NCBI GenBank assembly: GCA_023663135.1
Contig: JAMPIE010000001.1
Location: 107,564-171,563 of the forward strand
Origin: Alloprevotella sp.
Lineage (GTDB): Bacteria > Bacteroidota > Bacteroidia > Bacteroidales > Muribaculaceae
Length of the DNA: 64,000 nucleotides
Reading direction: 5' to 3'
Numbering within the stretch: position 1 is the stretch's first letter; each line of letters opens with the position of its first letter. A model generated the notes under the pieces. It did not search any database and was not told the DNA's origin. It saw only the letters and a list, made by a program, of their open reading frames with translations. Shown here piece after piece: positions 28,180-36,918 of this stretch. The position numbers and the translations under genes were made by a program.

Positions 28180-29697
28180 ATGAGTATCAAAAGTATCGCC
28201 CTCACTATAGCGGTGGCTGCGGCTTCAAGCGCTCTCACTGCTCTCGCTGTGGGCCGCGCTGCGGCTCCGGCTTCGCCTATCACCGACCGCGAGGTCGCTG
28301 CCCCTTCCGACCCGGCTTTTGTCCGTGCGGCCCACACTCCTCCGGTCAATACCGACTTCACCTCTGCAGCTGAACGCACTGTTGAGGGAGTGGTGTCCAT
28401 CAAGAGCTATGCCACCCAGCGGCGTCAGAGCCGCCAACAGGCCGAGATCTTCTCCGATCCTTTCTTTGAGTTTTTCTTCGGGCCGCAGCAGAGACCCAAT
28501 CGCCAGCAACAGCAGCAGTCGGCGCCACGCGAGCAGCCTCTCGGCCTCGGCTCGGGCGTGATTATATCCTCCGACGGTTATATCGCCACCAACAATCATG
28601 TCATCGACGGGGCCGACCGCCTCGAGGTGACTCTCAATGATAATCGGACCTATGATGCCATTGTCATCGGCTCTGATGCCGACACTGACTTGGCGCTGAT
28701 AAAGATTGAGGCCGACTCGCTTGCCGTGATACCCTTGGGCGACAGCGACGCCCTGCGCGTTGGCGAGTGGGTGCTCGCCGTGGGAAATCCCTTTGGCTTC
28801 ACCTCCACCGTCACTACCGGCATCGTCTCGGCCAAGGCACGCTCTATCTCCAGCTCGCAGGGCGCCCGGCGCATGGGCATCGAGAGCTACATTCAGACCG
28901 ATGCGGCTGTCAATCCCGGCAACTCCGGCGGCGCACTGGTCAACATTGACGGTGAGCTCGTGGGCATCAACACAGCCATCTATTCCCAGACGGGCAATTA
29001 TGCCGGATATTCCTTTGCTATCCCTGTCTCTATCGTGGCCAAGGTGATGAACGACATGAAGGAGTTTGGGACGGTGCAACGTGCTGTGCTTGGGGTGCAG
29101 TTTATGGAGCTCACTCCTGCCCTGGCCAAGGAGAAGAATATAGAGGGCATTAACGACGGCATCTATGTGGCCGAGGTAGTTGAGCGCGGGTCGGCTGCCG
29201 ACGCGGGCATCAAGGCCGGCGATGTCATTGTTTCGATCGACGGTGCGCCCACTCACTCCGGTGCTCAGCTCCAAGAGCTGCTTGCCCGCCATCGCCCCGG
29301 CGACTCTGTCGCTGTTGGCTATCTGCGCGACGGCAAGCGGCTGTCTGCCGACGTGACTCTCCGCAACAGCCGTGGCAACACATCTGTGACCAAGGCCGAG
29401 AATGTCTCGTCGCTCGGCGCCGCCTTCCGCCCATGCCCCGAGGAGCTGCTCCGGAAGCTCGGGCTCCGCTCGGGCCTCCAGGTGAGCGGCCTGGCCGACG
29501 GCAAGTTCCGCGATGCCGGCATCCCAGAGGGCTTTGTCGTGGTTGAGATCAACAACTCCCGCGTCTCCCGCCCCTCCGATGTTGAGGCCATATATAATGC
29601 CATCATGAAGGCCGATGAGTATGACAAGGTGATGTTTATCACCGGCTACACTCCATCGGACCAGAAAAAATACTTTGCCGTTGACCTGGCAGAGTGA
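28180..29697 (+). CDS. htrA: Do/HtrA family periplasmic serine endopeptidase
   Basis: The 505-residue protein has an N-terminal signal or anchor (IALTIAVAAASSALTALAV), a trypsin-like protease domain with the triad His in TNNHVIDGAD, Asp in DADTDLALIKI and Ser in NPGNSGGALVNIDGE, and two C-terminal PDZ domains (one around VLGVQFMELTP to VTLRNS, the second near LRSGLQVSGLADGKFRDAGI). DegP/DegQ proteins degrade and refold envelope proteins. A Q- and R-rich loop follows EIFSDPFFEFFFG, the usual LA loop position. A hairpin terminator lies 40 bases after the stop. Confidence 0.95.
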   Translation: MSIKSIALTIAVAAASSALTALAVGRAAAPASPITDREVAAPSDPAFVRAAHTPPVNTDFTSAAERTVEGVVSIKSYATQRRQSRQQAEIFSDPFFEFFFGPQQRPNRQQQQQSAPREQPLGLGSGVIISSDGYIATNNHVIDGADRLEVTLNDNRTYDAIVIGSDADTDLALIKIEADSLAVIPLGDSDALRVGEWVLAVGNPFGFTSTVTTGIVSAKARSISSSQGARRMGIESYIQTDAAVNPGNSGGALVNIDGELVGINTAIYSQTGNYAGYSFAIPVSIVAKVMNDMKEFGTVQRAVLGVQFMELTPALAKEKNIEGINDGIYVAEVVERGSAADAGIKAGDVIVSIDGAPTHSGAQLQELLARHRPGDSVAVGYLRDGKRLSADVTLRNSRGNTSVTKAENVSSLGAAFRPCPEELLRKLGLRSGLQVSGLADGKFRDAGIPEGFVVVEINNSRVSRPSDVEAIYNAIMKADEYDKVMFITGYTPSDQKKYFAVDLAE

Positions 29698-29736
29698 CGG
29701 TCATTCTCCTCCCTCCACGGTCGGTGACCGACGATT

Positions 29737-29771
29737 GCCGCCGCCTCGGGCTTTCCCCCCGGGGCGGCGGC
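29737..29771 (+). terminator. Terminator of the Do-type protease gene
   Basis: Arms GCCGCCGCCTCGGG (29737-29750) and CCCGGGGCGGCGGC (29758-29771) pair over 14 bases with one G-T wobble and a 7-base loop. The following TTCATATCCTCT is only moderately T-rich. Confidence 0.7.
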
Positions 29772-29800
29772 TTCATATCCTCTGTAATGTGACGATATGT

Positions 29801-29897
29801 CTATTGCACCAGGCGATAGTCGCCGCTGCCGGCGCTGCCATTGAGGCGTCGCTGGCCATGCTGGAAGATGCGGCCAAACGACCCGCTATAGCTAAAC
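29801..29897 (-). pseudogene. Possible 3' end of a gene cut by the insertion sequence
   Basis: From the left end of the insertion sequence the minus strand stays open for about 32 codons to a TAG at 29801-29803, reading ...SFGRIFQHGQRRLNGSAGSG then DYRLVQ. Codon choice resembles the neighbours, but a second frame is also open, so the reading is uncertain and I do not recognise a family. It does not look like the missing end of the sigma factor fragment on the other side. Confidence 0.25.
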
Positions 29898-29913
29898 CCT
29901 CCTGACTTCGTCA
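29898..29913 (+). repeat. Left inverted repeat of the insertion sequence
   Basis: CCTCCTGACTTCGTCA is repeated in inverse orientation at 31566-31581, 16 of 16 bases. Beyond it the two ends differ (TTGCGTCACC against CTTTTTACAG). Confidence 0.75.
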
Positions 29914-29923
29914 TTGCGTCACC

Positions 29924-31462
29924 CTAAATACCGAGGTGGTCGAAAAGTGGCTTTAGGGACCTCTGCGCCGGGGTCAGCATCATCGTTTTCGTGATGAATT
30001 TATCGTTCAGCGGCAGACGGAGCCGGACTGTCGTGATTGTCTTTGCTATTTTTAGGACTGTGTCTGCGCTCATACCGAGTTTAAGCTTGCAGGCGATCCT
30101 CTCAAGTTCTTTGTAAACCTTAAACGCCACGAAGCATAAGCAGACGTGGGCTTCAATCCGCCGTTCAGTGAAATGGAAGATTGGCCTTGTTTCAAGGGTG
30201 CCTTTTGAGACTCGGAAAGCTCTCTCGACAACCCAGAGTCCGCGATACTGAGCAACTACTTCAGATGGCTCCAGACTCGTGTTGGTGATGTATCCTTTCA
30301 GTCCGTCCCATTTTTCATCTTCCTTGATTTTCCCTTCATCTATTGAGACTGTGACATCATTATTGATTGTCAGGAACTTGCTGTAGCCATGTTTGTTAAT
30401 CTTGTCCTTTGTAATTTTGCCGGAAGAATATGCTTTCTTAAGGCGTTCAACGCCTTTGGTACGGTTGTAGGCATCCTTAGAGGCGCGTTTAGAGCTGTAA
30501 GTTACAATCAGCCTGTCGCCATTGGGCAATCGGCGTTCGTGGAATAGGCCGTCTTCATGAGGCAACGACAGTATCCATTCCGTCTCATCCTTACCATACT
30601 TTTTTATACGGCCTCCGACGATGAAGCTATGTCCTCCGCTGCGGAGGAGCTCTATATCACGCCTTATCATGAATCCCGAGTCGGCCACAACAATGAAGTC
30701 GTCAAGCCCAAATCTCTGCTTGAAATCATCGATAATCGGTATCATCGTGTAGCTTTCGTATTGCGCTCCATTAAATATTGAATACGACAGAGGATATCCA
30801 TTCTCGCAAACCAGCAGCCCTAGGATTATCTGAGTCTCGGCAGTCTTGCCGTCCTTGGAGAATCCAGGGCTTCGCAAATCATCCTCTCGGAAACTTTCGA
30901 AATACAGCGACGTCACGTCATAAAACAGCATCTCGACACGACCCCCCAACACAGAGAACGTATGTTCCACACTGATTTTCTGCACAGTATCGCGCTGAGA
31001 GTTATACAGTTTGTCAAGATATCGGTAAATCTTGCTCAACTCCACGTCTTCGTCAAAATGGCTCTTCAGATAATCAACAGTAGCCATCTTACTCATCGGC
31101 TGGCAAAGCCTTGCCACAACAAGATGACGCAGGACTTCATATGGTATCTTATTGAATCCAATAGAGTCATAGACCCTGTCAATGACCAGCTTCGCGCCAT
31201 TCAGCAGAATAGACTCAACATTGTTGAGAAACTTTTCGGCTGCCACGACTTCATCAGCCTTCTGTTCAGCTCCCTCAAAATCCAGTTCAAGGATCCCGGG
31301 ATGATCCTTGATCCACTTTTCCCCTTGGACACAAAGGCCCTCAACCTAGTCCGACGTCTTGCCGATACCCACAACGTGAAGCTCCTTGAACTTCCCGCCA
31401 TGCTTATCCACAACAACCACACTCGTCGTGCCTGATCTATTCTTTTTCCTGCGTACAAACAT
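29924..31462 (-). pseudogene. IS1634 family transposase interrupted by an amber stop
   Basis: Read from an ATG at 31462, the frame codes MFVRRKKNRSGTTSVVVVDK and continues KFKELHVVGIGKTSD, meets TAG at 31346-31348 (codon 39), then continues VEGLCVQGEKW to the stop at 29924. Family members read GKTSDEVEGL-type sequence here, so one base change GAG to TAG explains the stop. The remainder, open from a GTG at 31246 as 440 codons, holds the DDE core (MLFYDVTSLYFESF, VVADSGFM, AQYRGLWVVERAFRVSK). The intact protein would be 512 residues. Reinitiation or suppression could leave an N-truncated product, but loss of function is more likely. Confidence 0.82.
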
Positions 31463-31565
31463 GGCGCAAATATAGCGATTTCAATTTATTGCGTCACTCT
31501 AAATCACCCATCAAAATCGATAAATCGCTGATTTTCAAGATCCAGTTTCTCGGACCTGTAAAAAG

Positions 31566-31581
31566 TGACGAAGTCAGGAGG
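31566..31581 (-). repeat. Right inverted repeat of the insertion sequence
   Basis: TGACGAAGTCAGGAGG is the exact reverse complement of the left end at 29898-29913. It fuses directly with the remnant of a sigma factor gene. Confidence 0.75.
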
Positions 31582-31658
31582 AGCGTCCTGTATGCCGTCT
31601 CATAGAGCTGACGGAAGTGCTCGCGATATATTTTTTCGAACTGTTGTCGTCGATCCAT
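31582..31658 (-). pseudogene. N-terminal remnant of an ECF-type sigma factor, truncated by the insertion sequence
   Basis: From an ATG at 31658 the minus strand reads MDRRQQFEKIYREHFRQLYE followed by TAYRTL before entering the insertion sequence. This fits the first helix of region 2 in Bacteroidetes ECF sigma factors (FEKIY..+F..LY..AYR). No matching remainder lies beyond the left end of the element, so more than a simple insertion has happened. Only about 26 codons survive, so the family call is tentative. Confidence 0.45.
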
Positions 31659-31737
31659 TGCGATTTTTTATTGTCACTATAAATACGGAGCCGAGAGAGG
31701 TTTCATTACCTCAAATCGAGATTTTTTGTGTTGTTAG

Positions 31738-31767
31738 AAAAAAAGCCGGCCATGCGTAGTGGCCGGC
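31738..31767 (-). terminator. Terminator after lpxB
   Basis: GCCGGCCA (31745-31752) and TGGCCGGC (31760-31767) form a perfect 8-bp stem with a 7-base loop. On the minus strand it is followed by TTTTTTTCTAAC, a classic intrinsic terminator ending the DPP III-hflX-lpxB transcript. Confidence 0.85.
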
Positions 31768-31786
31768 CTGTATGCGATGGGAAGTT

Positions 31787-32917
31787 TTACCTTGCGCGTG
31801 AATGGAGATTGGCGAGGATGAGGGTGGCGGTGGTGGCCGCAGCGGGGCGCTTCCCCAGCCGCTCTCTCATGGCCGTATATCCCTCTATCTGGGTAGCGCG
31901 TCGGAGGGAGTGATAATCGAGTAGTGGACGCAGTTCGTCGTCAACTAAGTCGGGGGTGCAGCGGTGCATTAGCATCTCGGGTATCACCTCACGCCCGGCA
32001 ATGAGATTGGGCAGTGTGACCCACGGCACTCTTATCACCGGCCTAAACAGAGTGTATAGCAACCTGGAGCCTCCCGAACGGTATAGGGCCACCTGAGGCG
32101 TGCCGGCCAAGGCACATTCCAGGGTGGCTGTCCCGGAGGTGACCAGCGCGGCACGGGCCTGCTTCATCAGGCTTAGGGTTGAGCCGCTCACAAGCTCTAT
32201 CTTTGAGCCGCCATATTGTCGGTAGATGCTCTCTTGAAGGGCCGGGGCCATGGCTATGACCGGCCTGAGCTCAGGATGGCGGCGGGCCACCTCGGCCATA
32301 ATAGGCAGGTTACAGCGTATCTCCCCAACACGGCTCCCCGGGATGAGGGCCAAGATGGGGCGGGAGTCGGCTGTCGCGGCCTTATGCTCGGGGAGTGTGG
32401 CGAGGCGGCGGTCAACCTCCTCCACTGATGGATTGCCAACATATTCAACCCTATATCCCCGCTTGCCATACCACTCCACCTCAAAGGGAAGGATAGAGTA
32501 TACTTGGTCAACATATCGGCGTATCTCCCTGAGACGCCATGACTTCCATGCCCAGAGCTTGGGTGAGATGTAATAGAATACAGGGATTGACCGTCGATGG
32601 GCTTCGCGAGCTAAGCGGAGGTTAAAGCTTGGGTAGTCAATGAGGATGAGGGCGTCGGGCTTAAATGCTTCTAACGCTTGGCGCGCCGCCCGGAAGTTGC
32701 GGCCAATGTCGCCAAGGTGACGCATCACCTCGCTGAAGCCCATGAAGGCCATCTCCTTGTAGTGGATAGTCGGGGCTACTCCCCCCGCGGCGGCGCTCAT
32801 GTTGTCGCCCCCGAGAAAGGCAAAGGAGGCTTCGGGATCTGCTTCGCGCAGGGCGGCTATGAGCTCACCGGCATGAAGGTCGCCTGATGCCTCGCCGGCT
32901 GAGAGGAAGTAGCGCAT
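31787..32917 (-). CDS. lpxB: Lipid-A-disaccharide synthase
   Basis: The 376-residue GT19 enzyme joins UDP-2,3-diacylglucosamine and lipid X into the lipid A disaccharide at the inner membrane. It begins RYFLSAGEASGDLHAGELI, has LILIDYPSFNLRLA, the WAWKSWRLREI interface loop, VGNPSVEEVD, LIPGSRVGEI and VTSGTATLECALAGTPQVAL. Length is normal. Its start shares one base with the hflX stop, making it the last gene of the DPP III-hflX-lpxB operon, followed by a terminator. Confidence 0.97.
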   Translation of the reverse strand: MRYFLSAGEASGDLHAGELIAALREADPEASFAFLGGDNMSAAAGGVAPTIHYKEMAFMGFSEVMRHLGDIGRNFRAARQALEAFKPDALILIDYPSFNLRLAREAHRRSIPVFYYISPKLWAWKSWRLREIRRYVDQVYSILPFEVEWYGKRGYRVEYVGNPSVEEVDRRLATLPEHKAATADSRPILALIPGSRVGEIRCNLPIMAEVARRHPELRPVIAMAPALQESIYRQYGGSKIELVSGSTLSLMKQARAALVTSGTATLECALAGTPQVALYRSGGSRLLYTLFRPVIRVPWVTLPNLIAGREVIPEMLMHRCTPDLVDDELRPLLDYHSLRRATQIEGYTAMRERLGKRPAAATTATLILANLHSRAR

Positions 32918-34191
32918 CAGAGGTCGGAAGGGGTGTCGGCGCTCTCCTCCTCGCCTAAGGTGTCGTAGCGCTGGAAGAGAAAGTCGTTGTAGGGGAAACG
33001 GGCCACGTGTATCTCCTTTGCGCTGTCATAAATCTTCATCTTGAGCTCGTCGATGTTGGTCTGCTCGCGGGCTGAGATAAAGACGGCGTTGTCGCCCAAT
33101 CGGCTCATCCATGTGGCTTTCAAGTCGTCGAGCGACAGGTTGGCGCGGGTGGCCGGCGTAAGGTCGTCTGCATCCTTGGGCGTGTAAGAGAAGGCATCGA
33201 TTTTGTTAAACACCATTATGACTGGCTTGTCGTTGGTGCCGCAGATGTCGGCCAAAGTGCGGTTCACCACCTCTATTTGCTCCTCAAAGTTGGGATGGGA
33301 GATGTCAACGACATGGATCAGCAGGTCGGCATCTCTCACTTCATCGAGGGTAGACTTGAAAGAGTCGACAAGGTGGGTGGGCAGCTTGCGGATAAAGCCC
33401 ACAGTGTCGGTGAGCAGGAAGGGGAGGTTTTCGATTATCACCTTCCTCACGGTGGTGTCGAGGGTGGCAAAGAGCTTGTTCTCTGCAAAGACGTCGCTCT
33501 TGCTCAGGAGGTTCATCAGGGTCGACTTGCCCACATTGGTATACCCCACGAGGGCCACACGTGTGAGCTTGCCGCGGTTTTTGCGCTGCATGCTCTTCTG
33601 CCGGTCAATGTTGCGGAGCTCCTCTTTCAATCGCGAAATCTTGTCGAGGATTATGCGGCGGTCGGTCTCTATCTGGGTCTCGCCGGGGCCGCGCATGCCT
33701 ATGCCGCCTCGCTGGCGTTCCAGGTGGGTCCACATGCGTGTGAGCCTCGGCAGGAGGTATTGATATTGAGCCAGCTCCACCTGAGTCTTGGCGTTGGCTG
33801 TCCGCGCGCGCTTTGCAAAGATGTCGAGGATAAGGCTTGTCCGGTCAAGTATCTTCACCTTGAGCTCTTTCTCAATGTTGGCCACTTGCTTAGACGATAG
33901 GTCGTCGTCAAAGATGGCCATGGAGATGTCGTTGTCTTCGATAAAGGCACGTATCTCCTGAAGCTTGCCTGTGCCCACATATGTGCGGGCGTTGGGGCCG
34001 CCCGCTTTTTGGGTGAATCGAGTAATGGTCACAGCCCCGGCGGTGTCGGCCAAGAATTCGAGTTCGTCGAGATATTCCTTGACCTTCATCTCCCCTTGCT
34101 CGGGGGTGATGAGACCCACGAGGATAGCTCTTTCTGGCTCGGCCTCGATGGGGGTCGAGAGGGGCGTTATGTTGAGGTGGTCGTTAGTCAT
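32917..34191 (-). CDS. hflX: Ribosome-associated GTPase HflX
   Basis: The 424-residue protein has the HflX N-domain with RTYVGTGKLQEIR and FDDDLSSKQVANIEKELKVK, the glycine-rich linker GGIGMRGPGETQIETDRR, and the G domain with P-loop VGYTNVGKSTL, switch DTVGFIRKLPTHL and NKID specificity motif. HflX splits stalled ribosomes under stress. The open frame extends to 34260, but the ATG at 34191 (MTNDHLNITPLSTPIEAEPE) is preferred as the upstream stretch only mirrors the preceding gene's end. It overlaps the peptidase gene by 8 bases. Confidence 0.96.
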   Translation of the reverse strand: MTNDHLNITPLSTPIEAEPERAILVGLITPEQGEMKVKEYLDELEFLADTAGAVTITRFTQKAGGPNARTYVGTGKLQEIRAFIEDNDISMAIFDDDLSSKQVANIEKELKVKILDRTSLILDIFAKRARTANAKTQVELAQYQYLLPRLTRMWTHLERQRGGIGMRGPGETQIETDRRIILDKISRLKEELRNIDRQKSMQRKNRGKLTRVALVGYTNVGKSTLMNLLSKSDVFAENKLFATLDTTVRKVIIENLPFLLTDTVGFIRKLPTHLVDSFKSTLDEVRDADLLIHVVDISHPNFEEQIEVVNRTLADICGTNDKPVIMVFNKIDAFSYTPKDADDLTPATRANLSLDDLKATWMSRLGDNAVFISAREQTNIDELKMKIYDSAKEIHVARFPYNDFLFQRYDTLGEEESADTPSDL

Positions 34192-36247
34192 TGAGGGTTG
34201 AATAGTCGCGAGAATAGCGGAGCATTTGCCCGGGATAATCCTCGCTATAGTTGATGTCAATGTCTATGATTTGCCCGGCGGCGTCGGTCACGGGGGTGTA
34301 GACGGGGTTGACAAATCCGCGATAGGGAGCTATGTCGAGATGGCTGTAGCGGTTGAGCACCTCGCGATGGAGCTTCGGGTCGACCTTCACGCCATATTGC
34401 TCTACGAGGGCTGCTCCCGCCTCATAATCGCCCTCTGAACGGATGCGCTGTACCTCGGCCAGGAGCTCGCCGAAGAGTTTGCGCAGGGCCTCATAGTCGT
34501 TGATTTTAACGTATGTCTTCCCCTTTTTGTTTACCAGCTCCACCACCTTGGCGCCCTTCCCTTTCTCAAGCGCCCACTCTGAGATGAGTTTGCGATTGCG
34601 CATGTGAGCTTCCTCGACATCTTTCCCGGGCTCGATGCGCATCAGCTGGGTCATCAGGCCGTTGAGCAGATATTTGTAATAGGAGGCTTTGTAGGCGTCG
34701 GGGTTGTCGAGCAATCCGAGCTCCACCATCTTGGGGTCAGCCAGGTAGTAGAGTGCAAAGAGGTCGGCGCGCGCCTCTTCGAGGGTTGAGCCATGGGCCT
34801 TCAGTGCATCGGGGTCCACTCCGGGCAGGAGCTTGCCTGAGCCGTGGCCGAGACACTCGTGTAGGTCGGTGTGGAGATTGTCGGTGATGAAGAGATATTG
34901 GTCGATAAGCTTGCGGGTGGGCGCGTCAATGACAAACTCTTCGTTGAAGCCGTTGCCGTGGCTGGCCTCGTCGTAGGCGCGGGTGATGTTTTCGATGGTC
35001 ACCGACTTGGAGCCATGGGCGGCGCGTATCCAGTTGGCGTTGGGGAGGTTGATGCCTATGGGGGTGGCGGGATATGAGTCGCCGGCGAGGATGGCGGCGT
35101 TGATCACCTTGGCTGTCACCCCCTTGACGGTCTCTTTCTTGAAGCGGGAGTCAACCGGCGAGTGGTCTTCAAACCATTGTGCGTTGGCCGAGAGAGTTTC
35201 AGTGCGTCCAGAGGCCTCGAGGTCTTTATAGTTGACTATGCTCTCATAGGAGCCTGTCATGCCCAGGGGGTCGCCATAGCTCTCGATGAATCCGTTGATG
35301 AAGTCTACGCGCGAGTCGGTGTCGTCAACCCACATTATTGAATATTCGTCGAAGTCGCTGAGGTTTCCTGTAGCATAATATTCGATGAGCTTGTTGATGA
35401 CGGCGCGCTGGGCGGGGGTATCGGCATAGTCGGCGGCCTTGCGGAGGTTGTCAACGATGCGGAGGATGGCGGGGGAGTAGAGGCCTCCCAAGCGATAGGT
35501 CTGCTCTATCACCTTGCCGCTCTCGGGGTCGCGGGCCAGGCGTGTATTGAGACCATAACTGATGGGATTGGCCACGGTGGTGTCTTTCACGGCGGCGAAA
35601 TATTCCTCCACCTCGGCCTGAGTGAGCCCCTCTTCATAGAGGTTGTTGGCCGAGGTGGCTATGAGGTCGGCGCCGGCGGCCTGGTTGACGCGCTTGGCCT
35701 GGTAGCCGGGGTCGAAGATTACCCTCATCAGGGTGTCAAAGCCGGGGCCTGCCTGTGCGTTGAAGTGGGGGTCGGGGATGCGGGCCACTTGCTCGGTGAG
35801 CCACTCTTGGCTGAAGCCGGGCGTAAATTTGTCCATCGAGTAGTGGTGGTGGATGCCGTTGGCAAACCATACTTGCTTCATGTAGGTTTCAAAGGCTTTC
35901 CATTGGTCGCTCTGGCGGTCGGTTGTCTCGGCGGTATATATCTCTTCGAGCAATCGGCGCAGGGGGAGGTTAAAGCGGTTGTTCTGGTCCCAGAGGATGT
36001 CGCGGCCGGCTATGGCTGCCTCGCTCAGGTAATAGATGAGCATCTTCTGCCTCAGGGGCAGGCTCTCAAAGCCGGGCACTTGGTAACGGAGCACTTCGAT
36101 GTCGGCAAAGCGATCTACGGTGTAATCAAATGGCGTGGGTGTCGACGAGACGATGTCGGGGCGCGGGTTGGTGGCGGTCATGTTGAGCGTCATAGATGCG
36201 GCGAGGGCAATTCCTGCGCCTGTTATTAGTGATTTAAGATGGGTCAT
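34184..36247 (-). CDS. Dipeptidyl-peptidase III family (M49) metallopeptidase
   Basis: The 687-residue protein starts with a signal-like sequence (SLITGAGIALAASMTLNMTA) and carries the M49 zinc motif in HECLGHGSGKLLPG near residue 462, with the third ligand Glu in LEEARADLFALYYL. DPP III removes dipeptides from peptide N-termini. Bacteroidetes homologues often have a leader like this, suggesting periplasmic nutrition rather than cytosolic turnover. The ATG at 36247 is chosen because the signal sequence starts there and a promoter motif lies only 25 bases upstream. It is the first gene of the operon with hflX and lpxB. Confidence 0.92.
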   Translation of the reverse strand: MTHLKSLITGAGIALAASMTLNMTATNPRPDIVSSTPTPFDYTVDRFADIEVLRYQVPGFESLPLRQKMLIYYLSEAAIAGRDILWDQNNRFNLPLRRLLEEIYTAETTDRQSDQWKAFETYMKQVWFANGIHHHYSMDKFTPGFSQEWLTEQVARIPDPHFNAQAGPGFDTLMRVIFDPGYQAKRVNQAAGADLIATSANNLYEEGLTQAEVEEYFAAVKDTTVANPISYGLNTRLARDPESGKVIEQTYRLGGLYSPAILRIVDNLRKAADYADTPAQRAVINKLIEYYATGNLSDFDEYSIMWVDDTDSRVDFINGFIESYGDPLGMTGSYESIVNYKDLEASGRTETLSANAQWFEDHSPVDSRFKKETVKGVTAKVINAAILAGDSYPATPIGINLPNANWIRAAHGSKSVTIENITRAYDEASHGNGFNEEFVIDAPTRKLIDQYLFITDNLHTDLHECLGHGSGKLLPGVDPDALKAHGSTLEEARADLFALYYLADPKMVELGLLDNPDAYKASYYKYLLNGLMTQLMRIEPGKDVEEAHMRNRKLISEWALEKGKGAKVVELVNKKGKTYVKINDYEALRKLFGELLAEVQRIRSEGDYEAGAALVEQYGVKVDPKLHREVLNRYSHLDIAPYRGFVNPVYTPVTDAAGQIIDIDINYSEDYPGQMLRYSRDYSTLND

Positions 36248-36271
36248 AGTTTTAAGGGTGGTAATCAGTTG

Positions 36272-36279
36272 CAAAAATA
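36272..36279 (-). promoter_or_regulatory. Promoter -7 motif TATTTTTG for the DPP III-hflX-lpxB operon
   Basis: The minus strand reads TATTTTTG, matching TAnnTTTG, 25 bases before the peptidase ATG. A TTG at the ideal -33 position was not found. Confidence 0.5.
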
Positions 36280-36335
36280 TGAAAAAAATGCCATATGTCC
36301 GAGTTCCCCAGGGCGTGTTATGATATGACATAGGG

Positions 36336-36884
36336 TTAACGCTTTGGGCCATAGGGGACTATGGGCTCGGCCACGAGTATGGCAGGGACATCGGTTGTGC
36401 CGGCATATGTGTCGTTTGGGCAGGTGTATCGGGCTGCCGGTGTCTTTTCTCCTCCGGCTGCGGGGGGGTGGGTTATGGCATCGTAGATGCGTGGGAGCGT
36501 TGCCTTTCGGAGGGCCTTGGTGTGGAGTTCACATTCCCATATGCGTATCACGCGCCATCCGAGGAGGCGAAGGTCGACGGTTGCGGCATAGTCTCGGGCA
36601 ATGTTCATGGCTATCTTTTGCCGCCAGTAGTCGGCACGCGTGGCCGGGAGCTTGAAGAACCTGCATCCTTGATGCCCATGCCAGAAACATCCGTCGATGA
36701 ACACCACAGTGCGAAACCGCCGCAGCACGATGTCGGGAGAGCCGGGAAGGGAGCGCACGTTGACGCGATAGCGCAGTCCGCGGGAATGGAGGTAGCGTCG
36801 CACGGCCATCTCCGGGCGTGTGTCGCGCCCTTTAACGGCAGCCATGCATCGGCTCCGTTGCTCAGGTGTCATCCTGTCAGTCAT
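36336..36884 (-). CDS. vsr: Very short patch repair endonuclease (Vsr)
   Basis: The 182-residue protein is a Vsr-type endonuclease that nicks beside T:G mismatches made by deamination of 5-methylcytosine. Landmarks are MTPEQRSRCMAAVKGRDTRP, the metal-binding Asp in LPGSPDIVLRR, VVFIDGCFWHGHQGC and LGWRVIRIWECEL. It is longer than typical (about 135-155), with a tail of roughly 40 residues after ATLPRIYDAI that looks unrelated to the fold. No cytosine methyltransferase is next to it in this window. It follows legB by 34 bases. Confidence 0.93.
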   Translation of the reverse strand: MTDRMTPEQRSRCMAAVKGRDTRPEMAVRRYLHSRGLRYRVNVRSLPGSPDIVLRRFRTVVFIDGCFWHGHQGCRFFKLPATRADYWRQKIAMNIARDYAATVDLRLLGWRVIRIWECELHTKALRKATLPRIYDAITHPPAAGGEKTPAARYTCPNDTYAGTTDVPAILVAEPIVPYGPKR

Positions 36885-36918
36885 GCCATTGCTGCAGACG
36901 CCGATGGGGAGGCCATGG

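Larger units (their letters stand above)
29898..31581 (-). mobile_element. Insertion sequence of IS1634 type (inactivated copy)
   Basis: A 1,684-base element bounded by inverted repeats starting CCTCCTGACTTCGTCA, carrying one transposase frame. Base composition is visibly more AT-rich than the surroundings, indicating recent arrival. The sequences just outside the two ends (TAAAC on the left, AGCGT on the right) do not match, so no target duplication is apparent. It lies between the Do-type protease and lpxB and carries a broken transposase. Confidence 0.8.

Noticed and set aside
31404..31412. Perfect DnaA-box sequence TTATCCACA
   Set aside because: A single box inside the transposase coding frame, with no cluster, AT-rich unwinding region or origin-linked genes.
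30962..31435. Plus-strand open frame in the insertion sequence
   Set aside because: It is antisense to the transposase N-terminal region, which is clearly coding on the other strand.
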